DNA of 51,203 nucleotides from Acidobacteriota bacterium. GTDB lineage: Bacteria; Acidobacteriota; Terriglobia; Terriglobales; Acidobacteriaceae. Below, piece after piece: positions 32,420-41,867 of this stretch; the first letter of the stretch is position 1, and every line of letters begins with the position of its first letter. Under the pieces are notes generated by a model, which was not told the DNA's origin, searched no databases, and saw only the letters and a program-made list of their open reading frames with translations. Made by a program: the position numbers and the translations under genes. The stretch is from the NCBI GenBank assembly GCA_013289875.1, contig JABCZC010000035.1, forward strand, positions 1-51,203. Direction: 5' to 3'.

Positions 32420-34909
32420 ATGCCTGCACTGTTCCCCGCACTGTTTAATGATCTGCGCTACGCGATTCGCCAGCTGAGGAAGACGCCCGGCTTTACGCTG
32501 GTCTGCGTATTGACCCTGGGGCTGGGTATTGGAGCGAACACCGCGGTCTTCAGCGTGATGAACGCCGTGTTGCTGAGGTCGCTGCCGGTAGCCGATCCGA
32601 TGCGCGTGGTGTATCTGAGGACCTCGAACCCGCCTAAGGGGACGGGCACCATTGACTCGAACCGAACGTTTTCCTACGCGGTGTACGACGCGCTGCGGCA
32701 GCAGAAGCGCGGGCTGTCTCCAGTGATGGCTTACGTACCGCTGTCGGGCGGCAAGGTCGCTGTCCGTATTGGAGCGCAGCCGGAAGAGGCGGAAGGCGAT
32801 ATGGTCAGCGGCACATTCTTCTCCGGGCTGGGCGTGAAGCTGGCACGCGGCCACGGCTTTACCGGACAGGACGAGCCCGACCATGCGCCCCTCGCCGTGC
32901 TCAGCTATCGCTACTGGACGAGGCGTTTCGCGCAGGACCCGGAGGTGCTGGGGAAAACGCTCTACGTAAACGGCATCGCCATGACGATTGTAGGAGTCGC
33001 GGCGGAAGGCTTTGAAGGCGTGGAGGAAGGCGGTTCGACCGACTTCTGGATTCCGCTGCAGAGCCGGCCGGAACTGAATGCGTGGGGGAATGCTCTGGAG
33101 GATGGCAAGACGTACATGACCAATCCCACCTGGTGGTGCCTCGGGCTGATCGGACGCCTTAGTCCCGGTGTAAGCAAGGCTCAGGCGGTGGCGCAGCTGC
33201 AGTCCTCATTTCAAGCGGCGGCGTATGTCGGGCTGGGTAATCCGCAGCCTGGGGAGAAGAAACCCACGCTCCGCCTTCAGGATGCGAAGAGCTTTCCCGG
33301 ATACGACGAAATGTACGGCAAGCCGCTGCGAATGCTGATGACGATGGTGGGTTTTGTGCTGCTGATCGCTCTGAGCAACGTGGGGATGCTGCTGATGGCG
33401 CGGAATGCGACCCGACAACGCGAGTTCTCGGTGCGGCTGGCGCTGGGCGCGGGGCGCAGGGAGCTGTTTCGGCAGTTGCTGACGGAGAGCCTGCTACTGG
33501 TGTCGGCTGGAGGCATGCTGGCGTGGCTCTTCGCCGCCTCGGCGACGAAGGCGCTGGGAGCCTGGGCGCAGATCGAGTCAAGCCTGGCACCGGATCACAC
33601 GGTCCTCTTTTTCACGCTGAGCATCCTGGTGCTGGCGGCGCTGCTGTTCGGGCTCGCGCCGCTGCGGGTTGCGCTCTCGGCGGGTCCGGCTTTAGCACTG
33701 AAGACCTCCACGGCAACATCGAATACCGACCTTGGCAAATCGCGCACCGGCAAGGTCATCGTCACACTGCAGATGGCGCTGTGCGTGGTGCTGCTGGTGG
33801 GCGGAGGGCTGCTTTTCCGCACTCTGCGGAATCTCGAAAATACTCCGCTGGGCATGCGCGTCGAGGGCCTGATCGTCTTCGGCGTGAAGCCGGACGTGAA
33901 GTCAGTACCTGAGGGTGTCGCGTTTTACCAGGAGCTGATGAGGAAGCTGCGCATTCTGCCCGGCGTGGAATCGGTAACCATTATGCAGGCGCGGCTTGGC
34001 TCGTGGTCGTCAGACAACAGCGACATGATGGTGGACGGCAAATTGCCGGATGTAGCCAACGGCAGTTCAAGGACGGTGCGCAGCAATGTCGTGGGTCCGG
34101 ATTTCTTCACCACTCTGGGCGTGCCTGTGCTTGCGGGCCGCGACTTTGCAGATTCGGATACTGCGTCGTCACCGCACGCCGGCATTGTCAACGAGGAGTT
34201 TGCGAAGCGCTTCCTGCCGAAACAGAACCCCATAGGGCATGTGATTGGGCCGACCGGCATCCACTGGAACATGACGATTGTCGGCGTAGTGAAGGACCAC
34301 AAATACCGCAGCATCGATGAAGAGCCGATTCCCATGGCGTGGTACATGTATGCGCAGATTCCGATCATGGGCAAAATGCATGTCGAGATGCGCGTGCATG
34401 GCGACCCGCTGGCGATTCTGCCTTCGGCGCGGAGGGTGCTGCAGCAGATGGATCCCAACCTGCCGCTGATACAGCCGATCACGCAGCGCGCGCAGTATGA
34501 CCTAACGATCGCCCGGCAGATTCTCTTTGGACGGCTTGCCGGGTTCTTCGGCTTTCTGGCGGTCGTTCTGGTCGCGACCGGGCTCTATGGAACGCTGGCC
34601 TATCGCGTGAACAATCGCACGGTCGAGATTGGAGTGCGGATCGCCGTGGGCGCGCAGCGCGGCCAGGTGGTGTGGATGGTGCTCCGCGACAGCCTGACGA
34701 TGATGGGGCTTGGCGTGGCGATGGGGATTCCGCTGGCGCTCCTGGTGGGCAGGGCGCTCGCTGCCTCTCTGTATGGCGTGACGCCATACGACGCGGCGAC
34801 CTATGTCTTCGCGGCGCTGGGCCTGGCGACCGTGGCGATTGCCGCGAGCGTGATTCCGGCACGACGCGCTGCGAGCGTCGATCCGCTGACGGCGCTGCGC
34901 TCGGAATAG
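32420..34909 (+). CDS. Second MacB/FtsX-type orphan permease
   Basis: 829-aa paralogue of the preceding permease without the ~85-residue N-terminal extension. It opens with LFNDLRYAIRQLRKTPGFTL, then has a periplasmic domain (ARGHGFTGQDEPDHAPLAVL, YRYWTRRFAQDPEVLGKTLY) and a first FtsX core (REFSVRLALGAGRRELFRQL). A second half follows, with VEIGVRIAVGAQRGQVVWMV and the ending PARRAASVDPLTALRSE. No ABC ATPase is adjacent. It has its own 233-base upstream gap, so separate transcription is likely. Confidence 0.92.
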   Translation: MPALFPALFNDLRYAIRQLRKTPGFTLVCVLTLGLGIGANTAVFSVMNAVLLRSLPVADPMRVVYLRTSNPPKGTGTIDSNRTFSYAVYDALRQQKRGLSPVMAYVPLSGGKVAVRIGAQPEEAEGDMVSGTFFSGLGVKLARGHGFTGQDEPDHAPLAVLSYRYWTRRFAQDPEVLGKTLYVNGIAMTIVGVAAEGFEGVEEGGSTDFWIPLQSRPELNAWGNALEDGKTYMTNPTWWCLGLIGRLSPGVSKAQAVAQLQSSFQAAAYVGLGNPQPGEKKPTLRLQDAKSFPGYDEMYGKPLRMLMTMVGFVLLIALSNVGMLLMARNATRQREFSVRLALGAGRRELFRQLLTESLLLVSAGGMLAWLFAASATKALGAWAQIESSLAPDHTVLFFTLSILVLAALLFGLAPLRVALSAGPALALKTSTATSNTDLGKSRTGKVIVTLQMALCVVLLVGGGLLFRTLRNLENTPLGMRVEGLIVFGVKPDVKSVPEGVAFYQELMRKLRILPGVESVTIMQARLGSWSSDNSDMMVDGKLPDVANGSSRTVRSNVVGPDFFTTLGVPVLAGRDFADSDTASSPHAGIVNEEFAKRFLPKQNPIGHVIGPTGIHWNMTIVGVVKDHKYRSIDEEPIPMAWYMYAQIPIMGKMHVEMRVHGDPLAILPSARRVLQQMDPNLPLIQPITQRAQYDLTIARQILFGRLAGFFGFLAVVLVATGLYGTLAYRVNNRTVEIGVRIAVGAQRGQVVWMVLRDSLTMMGLGVAMGIPLALLVGRALAASLYGVTPYDAATYVFAALGLATVAIAASVIPARRAASVDPLTALRSE

Positions 34910-34925
34910 GACGGTTCGGATAGAT

Positions 34926-37235
34926 TTAGGGCCGAGCGGATTGCGCTGGTGAGACGGTTTTCAAAGCCGGCTTCGGCTCGGGCCTGGACGCGGCGGCGAT
35001 CTGCCTTTCCGGTCCTTGAGGATGCTTCGTGTCGGCTGGGAACGTCTCGCCCGGCTTGCCTGCGATAGCGACCTTCATGAAGTCGATCCAGATGGGCAGG
35101 GCGGCCTTGGCTCCCGTTTCCTTTTCGCCGAGGGATTGGCGGTTGTCATAGCCCATCCACACACCGCAGGTGACGGACGGCGAAAACCCGAGGAACCATG
35201 CGTCGGTGAAGTCGCTGGTCGTGCCTGTCTTGCCTCCGAGTGCATGGTTCAGGGAGGCCGCAGCCGCGCCTGTACCGCTGCGCGTGACCTCCTTTAGAAA
35301 GATCATCATGGTGCGAGCTGTCTTCGCGCTGATGACGTCTTCCACGTGCGAAGGGTCCTCCGTCATTGGAATGCCGTCGGCCGTCGTCACCCGCCGGACC
35401 AGCCGGGGCGCGATCCGGATGCCGTCGTTGGGGAAGACCGAGTACGCCGCTACCTGCTCGCGCAGCGTGATCTCAACCGCTCCGAGAGCGACAGGCAGAT
35501 AGGCGGGAATGTTGCTGGTGACACCAAAACGGCGTGCTGTGCTGATGACCTTGTGAATTCCAACTCGCTCGGCCAGCTTGAGCGCGGGGATATTCCGCGA
35601 ATCGGCAAAGGCCTTCAGCAGTGTGATGCGTCCGAGGTAAGTTCCCTCGTAGTCGTGCGGCGTATAGGAGCCGAACGACGTGGGGCCGTCGACGATGCTC
35701 TCCTCCGGCGTTGCGCCCGCCTCGACAGCCGCCGTGTACACGTAGGGCTTGAACGACGAGCCCGTCTGGCGCTCCGACTGCGTGGCGCGGTCGAACTGGG
35801 AAAGGTTGAAATCCCTGCCGCCGACCAGAGCGAGAACATCGCCCGTGGCATTGTCCATGGCCAGCAGCGAGCCTTCGACGCCCGAATCCTGCTCCAGCTT
35901 GCCGCGCAGCAGGGTGCCGTCCTGTTCGGTCAGATGGACGTAGATGATGTCGCCGCGATGCAGGAACTCCTCGGCGGTCTTGAAGCCCGTCCATGCCCAG
36001 TCCTCAGGGGTGAGCATCATCTGTTGCTGCCCGATTCGTGCGGTCGCCTGATAGGGCAATACGCCCGTCACCAGCGCGTGCACGTATGCGCCGGTAGCCG
36101 TCGAGCCATTCCAGTCCGGATGCTTGAAGCTTTCCAGATCGACACCGCCGGCGATGACGTTGAGCAAATGCCCCTTCCATCCGTGACGCCGTTCGTAAGC
36201 CGCCAGGCCGTCCAGCACGGCGGAACTGGCCGTCTGCTGCAGGTCGAGATCGAGCGTGGTGTAGACTTTCAGCCCGGCCTCATGCACCTGGTCGGAGCCG
36301 ACTTTGCGCTCGAGCTCCCGCCGCACCTCCTCGACAAACCAGGGAGCCACGCTGTTCGGCGGCACTTGAATATGCAGGCCGAGAGGTGTGGTTCGCGCCA
36401 CCTCAGCCTGGGCGGCGGTGATCGTACCGTCTTCAAGCATGGCGTTAATGACCATGTTGCGGCGGCGCATGGCGCGGTCGGGATTCTGCAGCGGCGAGTA
36501 CTCCGACGGCCCTTTTGGAAGGCCCGCCAGGAGAGCCGCTTCGGGCAGCGTCAGGTCTTTGGCGTGCTTTGAGAAGTAGTAATTCGCGCCAGCCTCGAAG
36601 CCGTAGGTCCCGTGGCCCAGGTAGATCTGGTTGGCGTAGAGGGTGAAAATCTGCTGCTTGGTGAATTTATGCTCGATCTGCAGCGACAGGAAGACCTCCT
36701 GCAGCTTGCGTCCCAGGTTCCTCTCGTTCGACAGGAAAAGGTTTCGCGCGAGCTGCATGGTGAGGGTGGATGCCCCCTGCGCGCGACCCTTCGATGTCAG
36801 GTCGTGCCAGGCAGCTCCCGCCACCCGGAAAAAATTGACGCCCCAGTGGCTCTCGAAGTCCTTGTCCTCAATGGAAATGACGGCTTGCCGCAGCAGCGGA
36901 GCAAATCCGTCGTAGCCCACCACGACGCGGCGCTCCAGCGCGAAGGAGCCGAAGATACGCCCATGGATATCGTAGAGTTCGGTGGTGGTATTGGGGCGAT
37001 AGCGCTCCAGGTCTTCGATCTGCGGCAGGTTGACCGAGTAGACCAGCATCAGCCCGCTGAGCGAGCCGACGGCTACGGCCAGGATCACCAGCAGAACGAC
37101 GGCTACGCTGCCCGCTACCTTGCGACGGCCAGACGGAGGACGAAAATTGGTAGCGGGGCGTGATGCGGGACGGGTTGCCGGACCCGGGCCGGGAGGGTTG
37201 CTCTCAGGAGGGGCCCATGGACCACGCGGGTTCAA
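34926..37235 (-). CDS. Penicillin-binding protein 1A-type transglycosylase/transpeptidase
   Basis: 769-aa bifunctional class A PBP. A Pro-rich cytoplasmic tail and one membrane helix (about 42-65) precede the glycosyltransferase domain, with catalytic SIEDKDFESHWGVNFFRVA and QGASTLTMQLARNLFLS. A small OB-like insert (about 405-445) follows. The transpeptidase domain has SSFK with nucleophile Ser493, SRN, and the KTGTTSDFTDAWFLGFS triad motif. The start is TTG 37235 behind AGGAG. It lies 18 bases downstream of the S41 homologue and is probably co-transcribed with it. Confidence 0.95.
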   Translation of the reverse strand: MNPRGPWAPPESNPPGPGPATRPASRPATNFRPPSGRRKVAGSVAVVLLVILAVAVGSLSGLMLVYSVNLPQIEDLERYRPNTTTELYDIHGRIFGSFALERRVVVGYDGFAPLLRQAVISIEDKDFESHWGVNFFRVAGAAWHDLTSKGRAQGASTLTMQLARNLFLSNERNLGRKLQEVFLSLQIEHKFTKQQIFTLYANQIYLGHGTYGFEAGANYYFSKHAKDLTLPEAALLAGLPKGPSEYSPLQNPDRAMRRRNMVINAMLEDGTITAAQAEVARTTPLGLHIQVPPNSVAPWFVEEVRRELERKVGSDQVHEAGLKVYTTLDLDLQQTASSAVLDGLAAYERRHGWKGHLLNVIAGGVDLESFKHPDWNGSTATGAYVHALVTGVLPYQATARIGQQQMMLTPEDWAWTGFKTAEEFLHRGDIIYVHLTEQDGTLLRGKLEQDSGVEGSLLAMDNATGDVLALVGGRDFNLSQFDRATQSERQTGSSFKPYVYTAAVEAGATPEESIVDGPTSFGSYTPHDYEGTYLGRITLLKAFADSRNIPALKLAERVGIHKVISTARRFGVTSNIPAYLPVALGAVEITLREQVAAYSVFPNDGIRIAPRLVRRVTTADGIPMTEDPSHVEDVISAKTARTMMIFLKEVTRSGTGAAAASLNHALGGKTGTTSDFTDAWFLGFSPSVTCGVWMGYDNRQSLGEKETGAKAALPIWIDFMKVAIAGKPGETFPADTKHPQGPERQIAAASRPEPKPALKTVSPAQSARP

Positions 37236-37253
37236 TCGCTCTCCTGGCGAGCG

Positions 37254-38471
37254 CTACGCGCTCTTCTGCTTGAGGACGTCGAGTGCCTTGTTGAGCTGGT
37301 CGTCGGTATGAACCGTGACTTTGTCTTCCGGCTTCGGATTATCAGTATCGGTCTCAGCCAGATATTGGTCGATGCTCTCGGTTACGACAATGTTCGGCGT
37401 GACCGCCTGCTCCTGAATCGCCTTGCCCGAGGGGCCTTCATACTTGGCGACAGAGAGGATTACAGCGGCTCCGTCCGGGAGCTCGATCGTCTTCTGAACC
37501 GTGCCTTCGCCAAAGCTCCGGTCGCCCACCAGGTCCCCGCGTTTGTTATCGAGGATGGCGGCCGCAACCAGCTCCGCGGGTCCAGCCGTACCGTGGTTCA
37601 CCAGCACCACCAGAGGAGCGCCAGTGATGTACTTCGATGAATCGGCGGTAAAGGTCTGTCTGGGAACCTTCTGGCCCTCGATCGACGCTATGGTTCCCGA
37701 TTGGAGAAACGCGTTGGCCAGATTGACGGCTTGCGTATAGTCCCCTTCGGCTACGTCACGAAGATCGAGCAGCACTTTCTTGTTCCCATTCTTCGGCATG
37801 GCTTTGAGGCGGGTTTCTATCTCGGCTACCCGCTCGCGGGTGAGAACCGCCGGTTTCAGATAGAGGATGGACGAGTTCTCGTACTGCTGCTCGCTCAGGG
37901 CAGGAGCTTCGATCTGTTTCCGGGTCAGCGTGATCTTCTGCGGCTCGGCCTTGCCCGGACGCACAACGGAGAAAGTCACGTCGGTGCCCGGCTTGCCCTC
38001 GAACATCAGGCGCACCATTGCCAGGGAGAGTTCGCGGGTCGATTGGCCGCCGATCGATTCGATAATATCGCCGTCGCTGATCTGTTCCTTCTCGGCCGGG
38101 CTGCCCGGCATCACCGAGATCACCGTCGCATAGCCATAGCGGCGCGACATGTTGAGGCCAACCTGCGCCGTTCCTTCGTTCTGGTGAGCCTTGTAGGCGG
38201 CATTCTCTTCCGGCGTCAAATAGCTCGAATCGGAGTCGAGCGACTCCAGCAGTCCGTGCAGCGCGCCGTTGGTCACTTTGTTGATGTTGGGATCGGTCAC
38301 GTAGTCGCTCTGTACCTTGTGCAGAACTTCCTCGTAGACGCCCATCTGACGATAAACGCCGTCGTTCTGGCTTCCGGCGCTCACGCCATTGGAAACGAAT
38401 CCGCCAAGAAAGACGACGAGAACGAGGGCAACAGAAATGCCGAAGATAGCGCGCTTAAAGTTTTTAGACAT
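37254..38471 (-). CDS. S41 C-terminal-processing-peptidase homologue lacking its catalytic dyad
   Basis: 405-aa exported or membrane-anchored protein. An N-terminal hydrophobic helix is followed by an S41 N-terminal helix bundle, a PDZ domain (about 95-180, GYATVISVMPGSPAEKEQIS) and the S41 core. The catalytic strands are LVVLVNHGTAGPAELVAAAI and GDRSFGEGTVQ. In active CtpA/Tsp enzymes these read GSASASE/GTASASE and FGKGTVQ, with Ser and Lys 25 residues apart. Here the Ser position is Gly297 and the Lys position Glu322, at exactly that spacing (checked in the DNA). It should therefore not cleave peptides by the usual mechanism. It sits upstream of PBP1A on the same strand, so a scaffold or regulator of cell-wall synthesis is possible. 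ATG 38471 is preferred to the alternative at 38489. Confidence 0.88.
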   Translation of the reverse strand: MSKNFKRAIFGISVALVLVVFLGGFVSNGVSAGSQNDGVYRQMGVYEEVLHKVQSDYVTDPNINKVTNGALHGLLESLDSDSSYLTPEENAAYKAHQNEGTAQVGLNMSRRYGYATVISVMPGSPAEKEQISDGDIIESIGGQSTRELSLAMVRLMFEGKPGTDVTFSVVRPGKAEPQKITLTRKQIEAPALSEQQYENSSILYLKPAVLTRERVAEIETRLKAMPKNGNKKVLLDLRDVAEGDYTQAVNLANAFLQSGTIASIEGQKVPRQTFTADSSKYITGAPLVVLVNHGTAGPAELVAAAILDNKRGDLVGDRSFGEGTVQKTIELPDGAAVILSVAKYEGPSGKAIQEQAVTPNIVVTESIDQYLAETDTDNPKPEDKVTVHTDDQLNKALDVLKQKSA

Positions 38472-38560
38472 GTCGGAAAGGCCGGTCACCCGGAGTTACA
38501 TCGATAATACTCCACATTCGACGCGCCTGGCTCGGGAGGTAGCAGGAGTGAGCTGCGCGC

Positions 38561-38605
38561 TGGTGGCGGCGGGCAGAATCGAACTGCCGACCTACGGGTT
38601 ATGAG
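38561..38605 (-). pseudogene. Orphan 3' half of tRNA-Met(CAT)
   Basis: Read on the minus strand it starts at the anticodon loop CTCATAA (anticodon CAT, plus-strand 38601-38603). CCCGT, variable GGTC, the T arm GGCAG-TTCGATT-CTGCC, the acceptor strand CGCCGCC and ACCA follow. The 5' half (expected GGCGGCG and D arm) is not found upstream. Like the two Leu fragments it is broken at the anticodon loop, which suggests an integration scar whose element lay to the right (plus coordinates above 38605). Confidence 0.75.
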
Positions 38606-38897
38606 GTCGTCGGTCGAAGACCCCAGTCCGTGGGTTAATCCGCTAAGAAAAGAACGCCTCAGCTCAATCGCCGTGCACCTGAGCTGAAACTTGTCCGAGC
38701 ATGCGAGACAACAACAAATTGTCAACGAGGAAAAGTGGACGGCCCTGTGTATAAGTTTGGTACACACAAGGCCATCGCATAGATACGCATGGAGCTGAAC
38801 GCGGCTAAGAAATTCTTCGCAGAAACCCAAGCCCTTTCAACACTACGGCGGCCCCGACACATTAGCGATCCCAGCGCACCCGATTCTTAGCTGGTAT

Positions 38898-39302
38898 TTA
38901 TTTCACCAATTCAACCTCACCCACGCGCCAGGTCTTGTCGAACCAGGGTTCGAGCGGGCCGTAGAGGCGGAAGAGCCTGTTCCAACCTTTGCCAGGGACA
39001 GTCTGCGCCCAGTTCGCCTCGGGGGCTCCCGGTGGCAGCGTCGGGCCGAACCAGACATCAGTCGAACCGTCTGGATTAGTTACAAGCCCCTTGTCGAAAC
39101 TGTTGACGCTCGGGAAGCGTTGGTCGGTCTGCAGGTTCGAGCGGGTCTGGTTGTCATACAGGGTGAAGGACCAGTTGTCTTTCGCCGGGATGTTGGGCGG
39201 CAAATGCACTCTATAAGTCTTGCTGCCGTCGAGCGCGTGGTGGGAACTGTCCGTGAACACAGCGGCGTATTGCGATCCTAGGCCCACCATCTTGGCAAAC
39301 AT
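38898..39302 (-). pseudogene. Truncated DUF1254/DUF1214 protein (C-terminal fragment)
   Basis: 134-aa C-terminal part of a DUF1214 domain: YRVHLPPNIPAKDNWSFTLY, LVTNPDGSTDVWFGPTLPPG and NWAQTVPGKGWNRLFRLYGP. Complete DUF1254-DUF1214 proteins are about 430-480 aa with a signal peptide. The N-terminal two thirds are absent and the DNA upstream is the control region of the NCS2 permease. The remaining frame is intact to its stop, so it may be a recent truncation. Not expected to be functional. Confidence 0.75.
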
Positions 39303-39433
39303 GGCGGCCTAAAGTTAACAATTGAGGTCGAAACTCGTTGCTCGTCTGCCATGTGTGTGGTCCGAAGAATCGCATACAATTGCTTCGTCGTTCAGCTAAT
39401 TGGCTTAGCGTAGGTCAAGGGCGGAGAAATCTC

Positions 39434-41221
39434 ATGAGTGCGCCCCCTGCTAGTACGCCCCCAGTTGATTCGTTGCCGAAAGTTGCCGCCAGGCCATCCC
39501 GGCGCGATCAGCGTGAGCGGCCTCCCGATCTGATTTACGGGTTGGATGAACGTCCCCCGCTTCTGCATCTGATTCTTCTGGGGGCGCAACATGTCGCTGT
39601 TATCTGCCCCTACCTGGTGTTCGTTGCGTTGATCGCGCAAGCGTCAGGAGCATCCTCCGCCGTGGCGTCACACGCGGTGGGGCTGGGGATGATCGCCATC
39701 GCGCTCGCTACGCTGTTGCAAGCGCATCGCCTGGGCCCGGTGGGGTCAGGATATCTGGCTCCCCCGGTGGTTTCGGCGATTTATTTCGCCTCAGCTCTGA
39801 ACGCGGCGCATCAGGGCGGGCTGGGGCTGGTGTGCGGAATGATCGCGTTCGCCGGCCTGATTGAGGCGATCTTCGCATGGGCGCTGCCGCGAATGCGCAG
39901 GGTTTTTCCTCCGGTTGTTTCGGGCTTCATTGTGATTGCCGTGGGCGTGGACTTGGGCCTCATTGGTGTGCGCGGATTTCTAGGAATTTCTGACCTGCAC
40001 GATCCGAATCTGGGCCGCCACATAGGGGCCGCCGCCTTGACGCTTGCAGTGATGATCGGGCTGGGCGTGTGGGGCAAGGGCCTTCCCCGGCTGCTCTGCG
40101 GCCTGATCGGTCTCGTGTTGGGGATGGGGATCGCAGTCGCGTTGGGAATGGTGACGAGCAAGGAGGTCGCGATCATCGATTCGCGGCCCTGGTTCGGGCT
40201 ACCTGACCCCCGGTTTCTCTCCTACCGGTTTGAACCGTCGCTGATGATGCCGTTCGCGATTGCGGCCCTGGCCTCGGGCCTTCGCGTTATCGGAGTGATC
40301 ACGACCTGCCAGACGATCAACGACGCATCCTGGCGCCGGCCCGACCTGGACAGTATCCGCTCCGGGGTCCTCGCCGACGGCATCGCGTGTTTTTTCGGTG
40401 GATGCGTGGCGACACCGGGACTGAGTGCCGCGCCAAGCCTTGTCGGAATCCAAAAGGCCACGGGCGCGACGAGCCGATATATCGCCTATGCGATTGCGGG
40501 CTGGCTCGTGCTGCTCTCATGCGTGCCGAAGGTCGGCGCCGTACTGCTGGCACTGCCGGTGCCCATTATCGGCGCCGCGCTGGTTTTCAATGGCGCCTCG
40601 ATGCTGGTGGGCGGGATCCAGATCGCGATGTCACGACCCATGACGATGCGCAACACGTTCATCATCGGCATCTCGCTGCTGTTTGCCTTAAGCCGGCGTG
40701 TGTACCCCGAGTTTTTCGCCCTGCTGCCCTCATGGTCCCACGCCTTCACTGATTCGATTCTGTCGATCGCCGTGGTGGTCTGCGTGCTGCTCAATCTGGT
40801 TTTCCTTATCGGGGAACGCCGCACCAGGGTCATGGTATTGGAACCCGACGACGGCAAAACCCTTTCGCATTTCGACGACAAGTTTCGCGCGCAGGCCAAG
40901 CTATGGCAGTTGAGCGCAGCCGACGCCGCGCGTGCCGAAACCAGCACGAACGAGTTGCTGCGCCTGATCGAGGAAGGGGGACACGCTGATGGTTCCATTA
41001 CAGCAAGCGTTAGCTACGACGACCTCGACTTGACGATCGAGCTCAGATACAAAGGCACCTTGCCATTTGTGGCTTCAGAACAGCGGACGCCGCGGGGAAT
41101 GGTCGAGGAGCAGATTTTCGCCGCCGGACTTTCAGGTTTTTTGTCCTCGGTGTTCCCAGACCGTCTTAACAGCCAGCAGAAAGACAACAACTGCGAGATT
41201 TCGATGACCTTCCAAACGTAG
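39434..41221 (+). CDS. NCS2-family nucleobase permease with a C-terminal soluble domain
   Basis: 595-aa protein. After a ~40-residue Pro-rich tail the UraA/xanthine-permease core spans about 48-460 with 12-14 membrane segments. Visible landmarks are LILLGAQHVAVICPYLVFVA, the substrate-loop region LRVIGVITTCQTINDASWRR and GCVATPGLSAAPSLVG. The last ~130 residues form a hydrophilic extension (from VLEPDDGKTLSHFDDKF onward). It contains ARAETSTNELLRLIEE and SVSYDDLDLTIELRYKG, reminiscent of the helix and strands in small GHKL ATPases of the RsbW type, but without the N-box Asn. ATG 39434 has GGAGAAA upstream. The core is a proton- or sodium-driven purine/pyrimidine importer; the tail may be regulatory. 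Confidence 0.85.
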   Translation: MSAPPASTPPVDSLPKVAARPSRRDQRERPPDLIYGLDERPPLLHLILLGAQHVAVICPYLVFVALIAQASGASSAVASHAVGLGMIAIALATLLQAHRLGPVGSGYLAPPVVSAIYFASALNAAHQGGLGLVCGMIAFAGLIEAIFAWALPRMRRVFPPVVSGFIVIAVGVDLGLIGVRGFLGISDLHDPNLGRHIGAAALTLAVMIGLGVWGKGLPRLLCGLIGLVLGMGIAVALGMVTSKEVAIIDSRPWFGLPDPRFLSYRFEPSLMMPFAIAALASGLRVIGVITTCQTINDASWRRPDLDSIRSGVLADGIACFFGGCVATPGLSAAPSLVGIQKATGATSRYIAYAIAGWLVLLSCVPKVGAVLLALPVPIIGAALVFNGASMLVGGIQIAMSRPMTMRNTFIIGISLLFALSRRVYPEFFALLPSWSHAFTDSILSIAVVVCVLLNLVFLIGERRTRVMVLEPDDGKTLSHFDDKFRAQAKLWQLSAADAARAETSTNELLRLIEEGGHADGSITASVSYDDLDLTIELRYKGTLPFVASEQRTPRGMVEEQIFAAGLSGFLSSVFPDRLNSQQKDNNCEISMTFQT

Positions 41222-41804
41222 CCTTGCGATCTATCGCCAACCAGCGGAACCGACAAGGGGTGCAGGCTGGGCAAAGTGAATCCGACAAACGTGCTCGTAC
41301 ATGTCATCCCTCGACCAGTCCATCCTGGCGATATCCAGACTCTTTCCGCTCTTCCTCAAGGAGGGCCGCTCGATCCATTCACCAGCCGCGTTGATCTTGG
41401 CATAGGCTTACCGGCTTCCGTCCGCGGTGAGCATCTCTCTGGCACGACTGCGCATCTTTTGGAGTCATGCCGAAGCGTCGACGCGATTCCAACCCATCTT
41501 TGTCCGCAAAGCCAGACCGACCGCGCCGGTTTCGATGCCGTATTCGACTGTTCGACGGAAGAATCGTATATAGATGGCCGCTGCAGGTGGACTTATAGTG
41601 TCGAACACGACGATGCAGGGCAAGCCGCGTTCAATGCCCACGACTGCGAGGACTTTCCGTTACCGCTCTTGGAATGGCTTGCCTGAAAATCCAACGTAGC
41701 CGCGAAGCGTTCTCTTCTTTTTCCCGCAATGAGTGGCCTGATGTAAGCTCGAGGCGCTTGCTAACTGGCTGGGCGCCCTCTTCTTTTCTTGGGCCACTCG
41801 CAGG
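41222..41804. other. Degraded stretch without a supported gene
   Basis: One ORF at 41276-41686 (+) is open but resembles nothing. On the minus strand fragments such as SLRKSGKSLDIARMDW and RDDMYEHVCRIHF read like protein, but in different frames, consistent with a decayed gene. GAGTGGCC near 41723 and GGCCACTC near 41792 form a distant inverted repeat. Confidence 0.35.
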
Positions 41805-41867
41805 CTAGAGCCCTCTGATCTGCTTCGCCATCTGATACCGATGTTTTCGGGTCGGCGTCATCTTCAC
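41805..41867 (-). CDS. Candidate 20-aa microprotein, second of an overlapping pair
   Basis: Starts at GTG 41867, whose TG overlaps the TGA stop of the upstream 50-aa ORF (GTGA), and reads MKMTPTRKHRYQMAKQIRGL, a basic peptide. Overlap with the neighbouring small ORF suggests translational coupling. It is too short for homology to be judged by eye, so low confidence. Confidence 0.3.
   Translation of the reverse strand: MKMTPTRKHRYQMAKQIRGL

Noticed and set aside
41276..41686. 136-aa ORF after the permease
   Set aside because: No ribosome site and no recognisable motif; minus-strand fragments in mixed frames suggest decay instead.
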